From contig JAJFVD010000012.1 of NCBI GenBank assembly GCA_021371955.1, positions 124,001 through 188,000 of the forward strand: a DNA stretch of 64,000 bases, read 5' to 3'. The notes below the pieces were generated by a model. That model worked only from the letters and a program-made list of their open reading frames with translations, had not been told where the DNA came from and did not search any database. Position 1 is the stretch's first letter, and the number at the start of each line of letters is the position of its first letter. Shown one piece after another: positions 18,939 to 28,318 of the stretch. The translations under genes were made by a program, and so were the position numbers. Origin of the DNA: Bacteroidales bacterium (GTDB lineage Bacteria > Bacteroidota > Bacteroidia > Bacteroidales > UBA932).

Positions 18939-19382
18939 ATGAAAAAAACAGTATTTCTAATTTTTTCTCTTTTTATGCTTTTAAGCATATCATCTTTTGC
19001 CCAGATTGGCAAGATTACAGGAAAATGGTATACAATAGATGAGGACGGCAACAAAAAATCACTAGTAAATATTTACAAAACTCCTGCCGGAACTTATGAG
19101 GGTGTAATTGAAAAATTACTCACAGGCGATACAAACCGTAAATGCGTTAACTGCACAGGTGAGAAAAAGGACAAGAGAATAGCGGGAATGATTGTCGTAA
19201 CAGACATGAAAGAGAATGAGTTAAAGCTAAGCGGCGGAAAAATACTCGACCCTGCAAACGGCAAAGTGTATAACTGCACTATGAGTTTCGATTCTAAAAC
19301 AGGGAAGTTAAAGGTTCGCGGATCTCTGGATAAATCGGGGCTAATCGGGAGAAATCAGGCCTGGGTAAGGGCTGAAAACTAA
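18939..19382 (+). CDS. Secreted DUF2147 protein
   Basis: Small exported protein of 147 residues: signal peptide at about 1-21 (ending SSFAQ), then the DUF2147 domain with the opening IxGKWYTIDEDG, a CVNC pair near 66-69, and a closing GLIGRNQAWVR. Function is unknown for the family. It follows sufD by 18 bases and is probably the last gene of the suf transcript; whether it takes part in iron-sulfur work is not shown by sequence. Confidence 0.85.
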   Translation: MKKTVFLIFSLFMLLSISSFAQIGKITGKWYTIDEDGNKKSLVNIYKTPAGTYEGVIEKLLTGDTNRKCVNCTGEKKDKRIAGMIVVTDMKENELKLSGGKILDPANGKVYNCTMSFDSKTGKLKVRGSLDKSGLIGRNQAWVRAEN

Positions 19383-19471
19383 AAACCTATAGCACGGGCT
19401 CCTATCGAGGGTGTTGATAATTCTGTTTATAAATAAGTAAGATTTTATCGGCCTTATCCCCCTATTTAATT

Positions 19472-19479
19472 TATTTTTG
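19472..19479 (+). promoter_or_regulatory. Possible -7 box for nrdJ
   Basis: TATTTTTG fits TAnnTTTG, 59 bases before the nrdJ ATG, in a 156-base gap. I see no B12-box and no riboswitch-sized structured leader in this gap. Confidence 0.4.
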
Positions 19480-19538
19480 TCAAAGTCGACGGAGGAATCC
19501 TTCGGCTTTTTCTTTCGGATTTTAACAACAACAGACTT

Positions 19539-22061
19539 ATGAAGACTTATACCTACGAAGAGGCAATGGCCGCCAGCCTTGATTATTTTGAGGGAGATGA
19601 TTTAGCTGCATCCGTATGGATTAACAAGTATGCAATGAAAGACTCTTTCGGCAACTTGTTCGAGCGCTCTCCTGAGGATATGCACCGAAGGCTTGCAGGT
19701 GAATTTGCCAGAATTGAAGAGAGGTATCCCAATCCAATGTCTGCTGATGAGATATATGAGTTGCTCAAAGGGTTCAATTATATTGTTCCTCAGGGCGGGC
19801 CAATGACAGGAATAGGCAATAATTATCAGATTGCCTCTTTGTCAAATTGCTTTGTAATAGGCCATAAAAAACCGGCCGATTCCTACGGAGGAATTATGCG
19901 TCTGGACGAAGAACAGGTTCAGCTTATGAAACGCAGAGGTGGTGTTGGACACGACCTTTCGCACATAAGACCTGCAGGGAGCCCTGTTTTAAACAGCGCC
20001 CTCACTTCTACAGGAGTTGTCCCATTCATGGAGCGCTACTCAAACTCTACAAGAGAGGTTGCGCAGGACGGGCGACGCGGAGCACTGATGCTATCTATCT
20101 CAATCAAGCACCCGGATTCGGAGAACTTTATCGATGCCAAACTTGAACAGGGCAAGGTTACCGGAGCCAATGTCTCGGTAAAAATTGATGATGAATTTAT
20201 GCGTGCTGCATTGCATGGAAAGACATACAAGCAGCAATATCCTGTAGAAGCAGAAAACCCTAAAGTGGTTAAGGAAATAGAAGCCAATAAATTATGGAAG
20301 AAAATTATCTATAATGCATGGCGTTCGGCAGAGCCCGGGGTACTCTTCTGGGACACAATTATCCGCGAGTCAATACCCGACTGTTATGCCGATCTTGGTT
20401 ACAAAACAGTGAGTACAAACCCTTGCGGTGAGATACCTTTATGCCCGTATGACTCTTGCCGCCTTATGGCTGTGAACCTCTATTCATACGTAGACAACCC
20501 TTTTACCGTTAATGCGAAGTTCAACATGGAGCTCTTTAAGGATCATGCAAGGAAGGCAATGCGCCTCATGGATGACCTTATTGATCTTGAAATGGAGAAA
20601 ATAGAGTCTATTATTGCAAAAATTGCAGCAGACCCCGAAGATGAAGAGGTAAAACTTGCAGAGCTCAATCTTTGGAACAAGATTAAAAGCAAAACACTTG
20701 GAGGAAGAAGAACCGGTCTTGGCATTACTGCCGAGGGAGACATGCTTGCTGCCCTGGGACTCATCTACGGAACAGATAAGGCACTGGAATTTGCGGTTGA
20801 CGTGCAAAAAACTCTTGCTCTGGAAGCATACAGGTCTTCGGCAATTATGGCCGAAGAGAGAGGAGCGTTCCCTATTTTTGATGCAGCACGGGAAGCGAAC
20901 AATCCGATGATAAACAGGATACGCAAGGCAGACGAGGATTTGTTCGAGAAGATGCAGCGCTTTGGACGGAGAAACATTTCACTTCTTACAATAGCACCTA
21001 CCGGAACGACAAGTCTCATGACCCAAACCACATCCGGAATTGAACCTGTGTTTCTTCCTGTATACAAAAGAAGGAAAAAGGTAAATCCAAACGATAAAAA
21101 TGTCACAATAAACTATAAGGACGATGTGGGAGATGTGTGGGAAGAGTATTATGTGTTCCACCATAAATTCCTGACATGGTGCATTGTGAATGGTCACAAG
21201 AAAGAGGATGTAATGAAGCTTAACCCCGAGCAGATAGACGATCTTGTAAGACAATCGCCCTACTATAAAGCTACATCAAATGATATAGACTGGCTGGCAA
21301 AGGTTAAGATGCAGGGTAAAATGCAAAAATGGGTGGACCATTCTATAAGCGTGACTGTAAACCTTCCTAATGATGCAACCGAAGACCTTGTTGCCGATGT
21401 TTATAAAACTGCATGGGAGAGCGGATGCAAAGGCGTGACTGTGTACCGTGACGGTTCAAGGTCGGGTGTACTGGTTTCTACAAAAGACGGAGACCCAAAG
21501 ACACCTGCTCTCAAGAAAAGAGTACGTCCCGATTCACTTGAGGCCGAAGTTATCCGTTTCAAAAATGGTGCAGAACAGTGGATTGCATTGGTTGGACTTT
21601 TAAATAACCAGCCATACGAGATATTCACAGGTCTCATAGACGAGGATACCCGCAGTATTCCAAAATCGGTAACAATGGGTTTCATTGTAAAAGAGAAGAA
21701 TGAGGCCGGTAATAGCAGATACGATTTTCAGTTTGTTGACAGATACGGCTACAAAAACACAATTGGCGGGATATCGCACATGTTCAACAAGGAGTACTGG
21801 AACTATGCCAAACTTATTTCCGGGGTGCTCAGGAACGGAATGCCAATAACAGATGTTGTAAACCTTATTGCAGGTCTTCAACTGGACAACGAAGCAATTA
21901 ACAACTGGAAAAATGGAGTAGAGAGGGCACTCAAGAGATATATCCCTGATGGAACAATAGACGACTCAGGCAGGAAATGCGAAAAATGCAACTCTCACGA
22001 GCTTGTATATCAGGAGGGATGTCTCACTTGCAAGGCCTGCGGATATTCTAAATGCGGATAA
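19539..22061 (+). CDS. nrdJ: Adenosylcobalamin-dependent (class II) ribonucleotide reductase
   Basis: Class II reductase of 840 residues making deoxyribonucleotides with a B12-derived radical, oxygen-independent. Active-site cysteines are Cys104 in SNCF and Cys296 with Glu298 in NPCGE; the phosphate-binding APTGTTSLM segment is near 488. The last 27 residues form a four-cysteine zinc ribbon (C-x2-C, then C-x2-C-x2-C) as in the NrdJd-type C-terminal extension. It overlaps neither neighbour, and the ispE ATG directly follows its stop codon, so the two are coupled. Confidence 0.95.
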   Translation: MKTYTYEEAMAASLDYFEGDDLAASVWINKYAMKDSFGNLFERSPEDMHRRLAGEFARIEERYPNPMSADEIYELLKGFNYIVPQGGPMTGIGNNYQIASLSNCFVIGHKKPADSYGGIMRLDEEQVQLMKRRGGVGHDLSHIRPAGSPVLNSALTSTGVVPFMERYSNSTREVAQDGRRGALMLSISIKHPDSENFIDAKLEQGKVTGANVSVKIDDEFMRAALHGKTYKQQYPVEAENPKVVKEIEANKLWKKIIYNAWRSAEPGVLFWDTIIRESIPDCYADLGYKTVSTNPCGEIPLCPYDSCRLMAVNLYSYVDNPFTVNAKFNMELFKDHARKAMRLMDDLIDLEMEKIESIIAKIAADPEDEEVKLAELNLWNKIKSKTLGGRRTGLGITAEGDMLAALGLIYGTDKALEFAVDVQKTLALEAYRSSAIMAEERGAFPIFDAAREANNPMINRIRKADEDLFEKMQRFGRRNISLLTIAPTGTTSLMTQTTSGIEPVFLPVYKRRKKVNPNDKNVTINYKDDVGDVWEEYYVFHHKFLTWCIVNGHKKEDVMKLNPEQIDDLVRQSPYYKATSNDIDWLAKVKMQGKMQKWVDHSISVTVNLPNDATEDLVADVYKTAWESGCKGVTVYRDGSRSGVLVSTKDGDPKTPALKKRVRPDSLEAEVIRFKNGAEQWIALVGLLNNQPYEIFTGLIDEDTRSIPKSVTMGFIVKEKNEAGNSRYDFQFVDRYGYKNTIGGISHMFNKEYWNYAKLISGVLRNGMPITDVVNLIAGLQLDNEAINNWKNGVERALKRYIPDGTIDDSGRKCEKCNSHELVYQEGCLTCKACGYSKCG

Positions 22062-22838
22062 ATGATTGTTTACCCTAAAGCAAAGATCAACATTGGTCTC
22101 CGGATTATTGAAAAACGTCCAGACGGTTTTCATGATCTGGAGACTTTTTTCTTTCCGGCGGAGCTATCGGACATTCTTGAAGTGAGGGAATCCGATAAAC
22201 TTACGATGTTTCAGTATGGAACAGCTATCGATTCGCTCCCGGAGGATAATATTTGCATTAAGGCATATAACGCAATCAAGGGGGATTTTAATCTCCCGCC
22301 GGTGGAGATTCATCTCTACAAGAGAATTCCTGTTGGAGCCGGTTTGGGCGGAGGTTCTTCCGATGCGGCAAATACGCTCATCGCACTCAAAAAATTATTT
22401 TCTCTTGCAATAGACGAACAGGGCCTTGCAGAATATGCAGCAAAAGTTGGTTCCGATTGCCCGTTTTTCGTTTATTCTTCTTCTCTTGAAACAGCTAAAG
22501 GGGAAGGCTTGCTGGCACACGGAAGGGGAGAGCTCCTTACTAAAATAGCCCTGCCTCAGCTTGAGGGAATGAAAATAAGAATTGAAAAGCCACCTGTTTT
22601 TGTCTCTACTGCCGAAGCTTATAAAGATGTATTACCAAAGAATTCAGGCACTGGACTTCAGGAGCTTTTGTCGATGCCTGTGGAGAGTTGGAAAAATAAT
22701 ATCGTAAACGACTTTGAAGAGAGCATATTTAAAAAATTCCCCGTTATAGAAGAGTACAAAAATAAAATGTACGACCAGGGGGCAATTTATGCTTCAATGA
22801 GCGGAAGCGGGTCGGCAGTATTTGGAATATTTCGCTAA
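22062..22838 (+). CDS. ispE: 4-diphosphocytidyl-2-C-methyl-D-erythritol kinase
   Basis: GHMP kinase of 258 residues acting at the fourth step of the MEP isoprenoid pathway. The opening PKAKINIGLRI and the ATP-binding PVGAGLGGGSSDAA (90-103) are diagnostic, and MSGSGSAVFG near the C-terminus is the third GHMP motif. The ATG abuts the nrdJ TAA. Its stop overlaps the stop of the convergent asparaginase gene within four bases (CTAA). Confidence 0.95.
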   Translation: MIVYPKAKINIGLRIIEKRPDGFHDLETFFFPAELSDILEVRESDKLTMFQYGTAIDSLPEDNICIKAYNAIKGDFNLPPVEIHLYKRIPVGAGLGGGSSDAANTLIALKKLFSLAIDEQGLAEYAAKVGSDCPFFVYSSSLETAKGEGLLAHGRGELLTKIALPQLEGMKIRIEKPPVFVSTAEAYKDVLPKNSGTGLQELLSMPVESWKNNIVNDFEESIFKKFPVIEEYKNKMYDQGAIYASMSGSGSAVFGIFR

Positions 22839-23881
22839 TACTCTTCAAAAATCCTCTGAATCTCTCCGCTTCTGTTAGTTTTGGTAAGAGCCAGCATCAG
22901 CAGTATTCTTGCCTTCTGAGGGCTCTTCAGAAATGATACCGGATACTTGCTGTCGAACTCTTCCGCTGCCATATCCACACCTCCAGTTACAATACGTGTA
23001 GAACGGACAAACCTCACTCCTCTGGCATAACCCCATTCTAGTTCGCCAGCGATATCTCTGTTATAATTTCCGTGCCCCACTCCGGCAATAACCACACCCT
23101 TTACTCCGGCGTCTATAAGGGCCTTCAGGGCAATATTTGATGCAAAGGCATAACTGAGTATAATCTCTACTTCCGGAAGCGAGTTTAGGCCCTTAATGTC
23201 AAATTCACTGTTAAAAGTATGCTTTGAAAGCGACTCTCTGTAGAATGTTGGTTTTCCATCCCTCATATATCCAAGCGGACCCAGATTTGGAGAACCGAAG
23301 GCCATCGTGTTTACCGTGTTTAGTTTTGTTACGTCATCAGCAGAGAAAATATAGTCGTTCATTGTAACCATGACCCCTCTCCCTCCAGCCTGAGGAGAAG
23401 CTGCCAGAGAAACTGCATTAAAAAGATTAAACGGTCCGTCTGCGCTCAGGGAGGTAGATGGACGCATAGACCCGGTTAATACTACGGGGCGACGATGTTT
23501 TACAGTGAGATTAAGAAAATAGGCTGTCTCTTCCATTGTGTCTGTGCCGTGTGTTATCACAACTCCATCACACAGATTGTTGCTGAAAAGGCTGTCTATA
23601 ACATTGAAAAGCCTCAGCCATATTGCGGGCTCCATATTCTGGCTCGAAATATTGCATATCTGGATTCCCTTGAGATCGGCAACGGATTTTAAATCGGGAA
23701 CTGTTGCTATAATGTTATCAATACTTATTACTCCGGGTGTATATGATGCCTGAGTTGATCCTGCAGCAGATCCGGCAATGGTTCCTCCGGTTGCAAGTAT
23801 TATGACTCTGGGTTTGGTTTGCTGGGCAGCCAGGGAAAGAGCGGTCAGCAGAAACAGGGACAGGAAAATACTCCTTTTCAT
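22835..23881 (-). CDS. Type II L-asparaginase (secreted)
   Basis: Asparaginase of 348 residues with an N-terminal signal peptide (cleavage near Ala-Ala-Gln, residue 20), so periplasmic. The nucleophile threonine is Thr31 in ATGGTIAG; the second catalytic set is in THGTDTMEET (about 110-119). It hydrolyses asparagine to aspartate and ammonia. Length and signal peptide suggest type II rather than cytoplasmic type I. Single-gene unit with its own -7 box. Confidence 0.94.
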   Translation of the reverse strand: MKRSIFLSLFLLTALSLAAQQTKPRVIILATGGTIAGSAAGSTQASYTPGVISIDNIIATVPDLKSVADLKGIQICNISSQNMEPAIWLRLFNVIDSLFSNNLCDGVVITHGTDTMEETAYFLNLTVKHRRPVVLTGSMRPSTSLSADGPFNLFNAVSLAASPQAGGRGVMVTMNDYIFSADDVTKLNTVNTMAFGSPNLGPLGYMRDGKPTFYRESLSKHTFNSEFDIKGLNSLPEVEIILSYAFASNIALKALIDAGVKGVVIAGVGHGNYNRDIAGELEWGYARGVRFVRSTRIVTGGVDMAAEEFDSKYPVSFLKSPQKARILLMLALTKTNRSGEIQRIFEEY

Positions 23882-23905
23882 TTGTAAAATATATTAGATG
23901 CTTTA

Positions 23906-23913
23906 CAAATATA
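23906..23913 (-). promoter_or_regulatory. -7 box for the asparaginase gene
   Basis: TATATTTG on the minus strand, 24 bases before the ATG, is a consensus Bacteroidota -7 element. The only nearby -33-like TTTG is 25 bases further upstream. Confidence 0.55.
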
Positions 23914-23942
23914 GGATAAATCCGGCAGGCAGGAAAATCAAA

Positions 23943-24042
23943 AAGGCCTGCCCCTCTGCTACAAGTGACCGGCCTTCTCTTGTGTACTAAAACCTAAACC
24001 TACATCTATAAGATGCACAAGCGTCATAAAATGTTGCAGAGG
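23943..24042 (-). other. Structured intergenic element after the LolC-like gene
   Basis: Immediately after the LolC-like stop codon several nested complementary segments occur. There are 11-base arms at 23953-23963 and 24032-24042 (one mismatch), TGAC/GTCA at 23966-23969 and 24023-24026, and CTTGTG/CACAAG at 23979-23984 and 24016-24021. CATCT-ATA-AGATG at 24003-24015 forms an apical hairpin. A competing pair, GGCCTT at 23971-23976 with AAGGCC at 23943-23948, would on the minus strand be followed by a T-run and so resemble a terminator. It may be a terminator with an alternative fold or a small RNA. Folding was done by eye. Confidence 0.45.
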
Positions 24043-24043
24043 T

Positions 24044-25258
24044 TTATGAAATTTTATTGTTTTTTTTCATTATTATGAGCGGAAGCTTTGCTGCAAGGTA
24101 TCCGATAAGGCCCACTCCGCCAATGGTAGCGAGAATATCCCATGCGCTTATAACAACAGGATATGAGTCAATTACGAAGTTCCCGGGCATTTTTACAATC
24201 CCAAATTGCTGCTGAGCAAGGCATATCAATATTCCAATAATCAGTCCGATAAAAAGTCCCGTCAGAGAAATCATCCATCCTTCAAAAAGGAAAATTCTCC
24301 TTATTAAAATATCTTTTGCCCCAAGGCAACGAAGCGTTTCTGCGTCATCTTCCTTTTCAATGATGAGCATTGAAAGGCTGCCAAAAAGATTACATGAAAT
24401 TATAATCAGCACAAAAAGAAGAATGAGGTAAATAGAGAGCTTTTCCGATTTCATCATCTTATATAGCGTCTCATTTTGCTCGTATCGGTCTTTTATTATA
24501 AAACGGTTTCCGATATCTTTTGAAAATTCTCTTTTAAGCCGCCCTGCATCACTTCCCTCTTTTACAAAAATCTCAACAGAGGTTGCCTCTTTGTCAAGTT
24601 CAAGGAGCTCTCTTGCAAATGCGATAGGGATAAAAATATACTTTTTATCGAAATTCTGCTCAATAGCAAAGATACCGGCAGGGAAAACTTTAATGAGATT
24701 AAGCGAAGACGCGGGATTAAGCAACGATATTGAACCATATCGCGATGGGAAGTATAAATAGAGAGGGTCAACAAAATGGGTTCTCAAACCAAGATTCAAA
24801 GCAACGTTTTTACCCACAATCGCCTGTGGGAGCTCTCCGTCATACAGGGAAAACTTACCCTCAATAATATAATCGCCAACATTTGTACCTGAAACATAAG
24901 AGGAGTCTACCCCCTTTATTGTTGCGACCGCTTCCTTATCGCCATACTTTACAAATACATTCTCTTCAACTATTTCGCAAAACCTTGCTGTACCGGGGTT
25001 CTTCCGTATTTTGTCGAAATCTGCAGTACGCGGGTTGAAACTTTTTCCCTCTGCCGGAAGTACAAGCAAATCGGACTCATTGTTGCTGTAAAGCGACTTG
25101 ATGAGCCCCTCAAAACCATTGTATACGCTTAGAATAATGATAAGGGACATGGTCCCCAATGCTATACCTCCCGCACTAATGAGTGATATGATATTGATTA
25201 CATTATGCGACTTTTTTGCAAAGAGGTATCGTTTTGCTATGAAGAGTGGCAGATGCAC
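24044..25258 (-). CDS. LolC/LolE-like lipoprotein-releasing ABC permease
   Basis: Inner-membrane permease of 404 residues with the FtsX/MacB layout: first membrane segment at about 20-45, a large periplasmic domain to about 270, and three further segments at about 275-300, 320-345 and 370-395. The opening LPLFIAKRYLFAKKSHNVINIIS is the LolC/E signature. It probably helps extract lipoproteins from the inner membrane with a LolD-type ATPase encoded elsewhere. The start is GTG at 25258; no ATG precedes the conserved N-terminus, and AGGAGAG lies 5 bases upstream. It follows rbfA by 12 bases. Confidence 0.88.
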   Translation of the reverse strand: MHLPLFIAKRYLFAKKSHNVINIISLISAGGIALGTMSLIIILSVYNGFEGLIKSLYSNNESDLLVLPAEGKSFNPRTADFDKIRKNPGTARFCEIVEENVFVKYGDKEAVATIKGVDSSYVSGTNVGDYIIEGKFSLYDGELPQAIVGKNVALNLGLRTHFVDPLYLYFPSRYGSISLLNPASSLNLIKVFPAGIFAIEQNFDKKYIFIPIAFARELLELDKEATSVEIFVKEGSDAGRLKREFSKDIGNRFIIKDRYEQNETLYKMMKSEKLSIYLILLFVLIIISCNLFGSLSMLIIEKEDDAETLRCLGAKDILIRRIFLFEGWMISLTGLFIGLIIGILICLAQQQFGIVKMPGNFVIDSYPVVISAWDILATIGGVGLIGYLAAKLPLIIMKKNNKIS

Positions 25259-25270
25259 ACAGTCTCTCCT

Positions 25271-25615
25271 CTATTTCTTTAGTAATTCGTCAATTCTTTC
25301 TACATAGTCGAGCGAATCGTCTATGAAAAAAACGAGTTCAGGAACAATCCTCAACTGTTTTGAAACTCTTTTGCCAAGTTCCCCCCTGAGGTACTTTGCC
25401 GAAGTCTCTACCAGTTTAAGAACCTCTTTTCCTTTATTGGAAGGAAAAATGCTGAGGTGAACCCTGGCCATTGAGAGGTCGGGACTGACGTTAACGGTTG
25501 TGACAGTGACCATCGCTCCCCCGTAGGCACTCATCCCTTTGAGTTGTATTATCTCTGCCAGATCTCTCTGCAGTTGTTTGCCTACTTTGTTTTGTCTTGT
25601 TGTTTCTCCCTCCAT
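25271..25615 (-). CDS. rbfA: Ribosome-binding factor A
   Basis: Protein of 114 residues with the KH-like fold of RbfA, which helps mature the 30S subunit by acting on the 16S rRNA 5' end. The N-terminal RQNKVGKQLQRDLAEII helix and the C-terminal IVPELVFFIDDSLDY motif are diagnostic. It sits 2 bases after tyrS and 12 before the LolC-like gene, so all three are one transcript. Confidence 0.95.
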   Translation of the reverse strand: MEGETTRQNKVGKQLQRDLAEIIQLKGMSAYGGAMVTVTTVNVSPDLSMARVHLSIFPSNKGKEVLKLVETSAKYLRGELGKRVSKQLRIVPELVFFIDDSLDYVERIDELLKK

Positions 25616-25617
25616 AC

Positions 25618-26907
25618 CTACTCAATTTTTAAAATGTAATAATTTTTCTTCCCTTTTTGGACAAGAATGTACTTGCCGTTCAGAAGGTCTTCCTCTGTAA
25701 TAAGGCTTTCCGGAGTGTCGCATTTTTCTTTGTTGATGAACACACCACCACCGAGTATCATCTTGCGGCACTCTCCCTTGGAAGGGAAAACGGCACAATG
25801 AACAGCCAGCATATCAACTATATTTGTTCCAAGCAATTCACGTTTAATCGCGAATTGCGGAACACCTTCAAATACAGACAAAAACGTATCTTCGTCAATA
25901 TTCTTAAGAGCACCGGATGTAGATTGACCAAACAGAATCTGTGATGCTCCAAGTGCTTTTTCATACTCTTCGCTTCCGTGAACCATAACAGTAACCTCTT
26001 TTGCAAGAAGTTTCTGAAGCCCTCTCAGGTGTGGTTCCTCTTTATGTCTGGCAATGGCCTCTTCTATCGTCTCTTTGGAGAGCATGGTAAATATCCGTAT
26101 GTATTTTTCGGCATCCTCATCGCTCACATTGAGCCAGAACTGGTAGAATTTATAAGGACTTGTGTATTTTGCATCAAGCCAAATGTTTCCCTGTTCGGTT
26201 TTGCCAAACTTACCTCCGTCCGACTTTGTAATTAAAGGACATGTGAGAGCATAGGCTTCCCCGCCAAGCTTCCTTCGGATAAGTTCTGTTCCTGTTGTAA
26301 TATTTCCCCACTGGTCGCTGCCGCCCATCTGAAGCTTGCAGCCATGGTTTTCATACAGAAACAGGTAGTCGTAACCCTGAACAAGCTGGTAGGTAAATTC
26401 AGTAAAAGACATCCCTTCGCGCTCGTCGCCGGAGATTCTTTTCTTTACTGAATCTTTACTCATCATGTAGTTCACGGTAATATGCTTCCCGATATCCCTT
26501 ATGAAATGGAGAAAGGTATAGTCCTTCATCCAGTCGTAGTTATTCACAAGTATTGCTGCATTTGAAGCAGCCGAATCAAAATCAAGAAATCTTGAAAGTT
26601 GTGTTTTTATTGCATTCTGATTGTGACGCAAAGTCTTTTCGTCCAACAGGTTCCTTTCAGAAGACTTCATCGAAGGGTCTCCAATCATTCCTGTTGCTCC
26701 GCCAACAAGTGCTATGGGCCTGTGTCCGCAGGACTGCAAATGTTTTAACATCATTATGCTCACCAGGTGCCCGATGTGGAGAGAATCTGCAGTAGGGTCT
26801 ATTCCCACGTATGCCGATGTCTGCTCTTTTTGAAGCAGCTCCTCGGTTCCGGGCATGATATTATGGACCATTCCCCTCCAGGTGAGTTCTTTAACAAAGT
26901 TGCTCAT
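25618..26907 (-). CDS. tyrS: Tyrosyl-tRNA synthetase
   Basis: Class I synthetase of 429 residues charging tRNA-Tyr. The HIGH motif is present at about 42-45, the KMSKS equivalent is KFGKT (as in the E. coli enzyme), and the tyrosine pocket block GSDQWGNI is intact. A C-terminal S4-like RNA-binding domain follows (about 360-425). It heads the tyrS-rbfA-lolC-like operon and is divergent from the S37 peptidase gene. Confidence 0.97.
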   Translation of the reverse strand: MSNFVKELTWRGMVHNIMPGTEELLQKEQTSAYVGIDPTADSLHIGHLVSIMMLKHLQSCGHRPIALVGGATGMIGDPSMKSSERNLLDEKTLRHNQNAIKTQLSRFLDFDSAASNAAILVNNYDWMKDYTFLHFIRDIGKHITVNYMMSKDSVKKRISGDEREGMSFTEFTYQLVQGYDYLFLYENHGCKLQMGGSDQWGNITTGTELIRRKLGGEAYALTCPLITKSDGGKFGKTEQGNIWLDAKYTSPYKFYQFWLNVSDEDAEKYIRIFTMLSKETIEEAIARHKEEPHLRGLQKLLAKEVTVMVHGSEEYEKALGASQILFGQSTSGALKNIDEDTFLSVFEGVPQFAIKRELLGTNIVDMLAVHCAVFPSKGECRKMILGGGVFINKEKCDTPESLITEEDLLNGKYILVQKGKKNYYILKIE

Positions 26908-26918
26908 TTTCGGTTGAT

Positions 26919-26952
26919 TTTGGGCAAAAGTACGGTTTTTTCTTTAATTTTG
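26919..26952 (+). promoter_or_regulatory. Promoter of the S37 peptidase gene
   Basis: TTTG at 26919-26922 and TAATTTTG at 26945-26952, spaced by 22 bases, resemble the -33/-7 pair. The -7 box ends 18 bases before the ATG. Confidence 0.5.
26925..26932 (-). promoter_or_regulatory. -7 box for tyrS
   Basis: TACTTTTG on the minus strand matches TAnnTTTG, 17 bases before the tyrS ATG, in the 63-base divergent gap. Confidence 0.5.
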
Positions 26953-26970
26953 CAGGATTACTTAATATCT

Positions 26971-28311
26971 ATGAAAAGAACCACCAACTTCAAACTCTCC
27001 CTCATTTTTCTTGCAGCTCTTTTATTTGGCGCATTAAATGGCGGGACTCCGGCTTTTGCCCTGGAGAATCAGTTTTCAAAGGAAATAAGCAGCGACTCTC
27101 TTAAGCGGAGAATCGAGCAGCTTCCTAACATTAAGGATGTACAAAGATTAGAAAGCGGTCAGTTTAAAGACAAGTATGTGCTTTATATTGAGCAGCCGGT
27201 TAGCCACGAGGATCCGTCTCTGGGCACATTCCGCCAAAGGGTTTTTGTAATGCACGCAGGGCTCGACAGGCCTACCGTGCTGGTAACAGAGGGCTACGGA
27301 GCGTCCTATGCGGCAAATCCCAAATACAGGGAGGAGTTGTCAAAGCTTTTCAATACAAATATAATTTTTGTTGAACACAGGTACTTTCTTGAATCAACAC
27401 CAAAACCGCTCGACTGGAAATATCTGACAGCCGAAAACTCGGCTTATGACCTCCATAATGTGACCATGATTTTTAAGGAGATATATAAAAAGAAGTGGAT
27501 TGCAACCGGGATAAGCAAAGGCGGGCAAACAGCCCTCATCTACAGAGCCTTTTTTCCGGCTGATGTTGAAATAACAGTTCCCTATGTTGCGCCTTTATGC
27601 AAAGGCGTGGAGGATGGCAGGCATGAGCCTTTTATTGCAAACTTTGCCGGAACTCCCGAACAAAGGGCAAAAATCCTGGATTTTCAAAAGGAGATACTAA
27701 AAAGAAGGGCATCATTGCAGCCAAAGTTCGATTCGCTTTGCACCGCCAAAGGGTATCAGTTTAATTTGCCTAACGAAGAGATATATGATTACACAGTACT
27801 TGAATTTTCGTTCTCGTTCTGGCAGTGGGGCAGCAATCCCGATGCAATACCTTCCGTAAAGGCTTCGGATAATGAACTGTTCACCTATTTTATTAAAATG
27901 TGCTCTCCGGATTATTTTATAAAAGAGAGTTCGACAAGTGCATTTTTTGTTCAGGCAGGCAGGGAACTTGGTTACTACGGATATGATATAAAGCCTTTTG
28001 AAGGGTTGCTAAAAATAAAAAGCGCAAAGGGATATCTCACAAAATTGTTTCTTACCGAAGAGTCCAGATTCAAATTTGACAGCAAATTATATAAAAAGCT
28101 ATCAAAATTTGTAGCGACTACCGATTCTAAAATGATATTCATTTATGGAGAGTTTGACCCGTGGTCGGCAGTTAAGGTAAATGAACCAAAATCGAACAAT
28201 GTTGTTGTAGTGATTGATCCAAAAGGAAGTCACAGGTCCCGGATTTCAACATTGCCCGAAGAAAACCGCAAAATGGTACTATCTCTTATAGAAAGATGGC
28301 TACTGGAATAA
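26971..28311 (+). CDS. Secreted S37-family tripeptidyl aminopeptidase-like peptidase
   Basis: Exported serine peptidase of 446 residues with a signal peptide at about 1-29 (ending PAFA). The alpha/beta-hydrolase triad is visible: Ser182 in GISKGGQT, Asp396 in GEFDPWSA and His421 in GSHRSR. The family (PS-10, Streptomyces tripeptidyl aminopeptidase) removes N-terminal peptides, often at proline. The start is the ATG at 26971; the longer open frame extends back into tyrS and its extra 68 residues look like antisense of tyrS. It is followed 7 bases later by the DUF2156 gene. Confidence 0.88.
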   Translation: MKRTTNFKLSLIFLAALLFGALNGGTPAFALENQFSKEISSDSLKRRIEQLPNIKDVQRLESGQFKDKYVLYIEQPVSHEDPSLGTFRQRVFVMHAGLDRPTVLVTEGYGASYAANPKYREELSKLFNTNIIFVEHRYFLESTPKPLDWKYLTAENSAYDLHNVTMIFKEIYKKKWIATGISKGGQTALIYRAFFPADVEITVPYVAPLCKGVEDGRHEPFIANFAGTPEQRAKILDFQKEILKRRASLQPKFDSLCTAKGYQFNLPNEEIYDYTVLEFSFSFWQWGSNPDAIPSVKASDNELFTYFIKMCSPDYFIKESSTSAFFVQAGRELGYYGYDIKPFEGLLKIKSAKGYLTKLFLTEESRFKFDSKLYKKLSKFVATTDSKMIFIYGEFDPWSAVKVNEPKSNNVVVVIDPKGSHRSRISTLPEENRKMVLSLIERWLLE

Positions 28312-28318
28312 ATAATAT

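Noticed and set aside
19383..19538. Cobalamin riboswitch ahead of nrdJ
   Set aside because: No B12-box-like sequence or large paired structure is visible, and the gap is short for that riboswitch class.
23924..23952. GGCAGGC/GCCTGCC hairpin as a stand-alone terminator
   Set aside because: Only 7 base pairs with a 15-base loop and no following T-run on either strand in the right place.
26767..26970. 68-residue N-terminal extension of the S37 peptidase
   Set aside because: It lies antisense to the start of tyrS, and a proper signal peptide begins at the ATG at 26971, right after the promoter.
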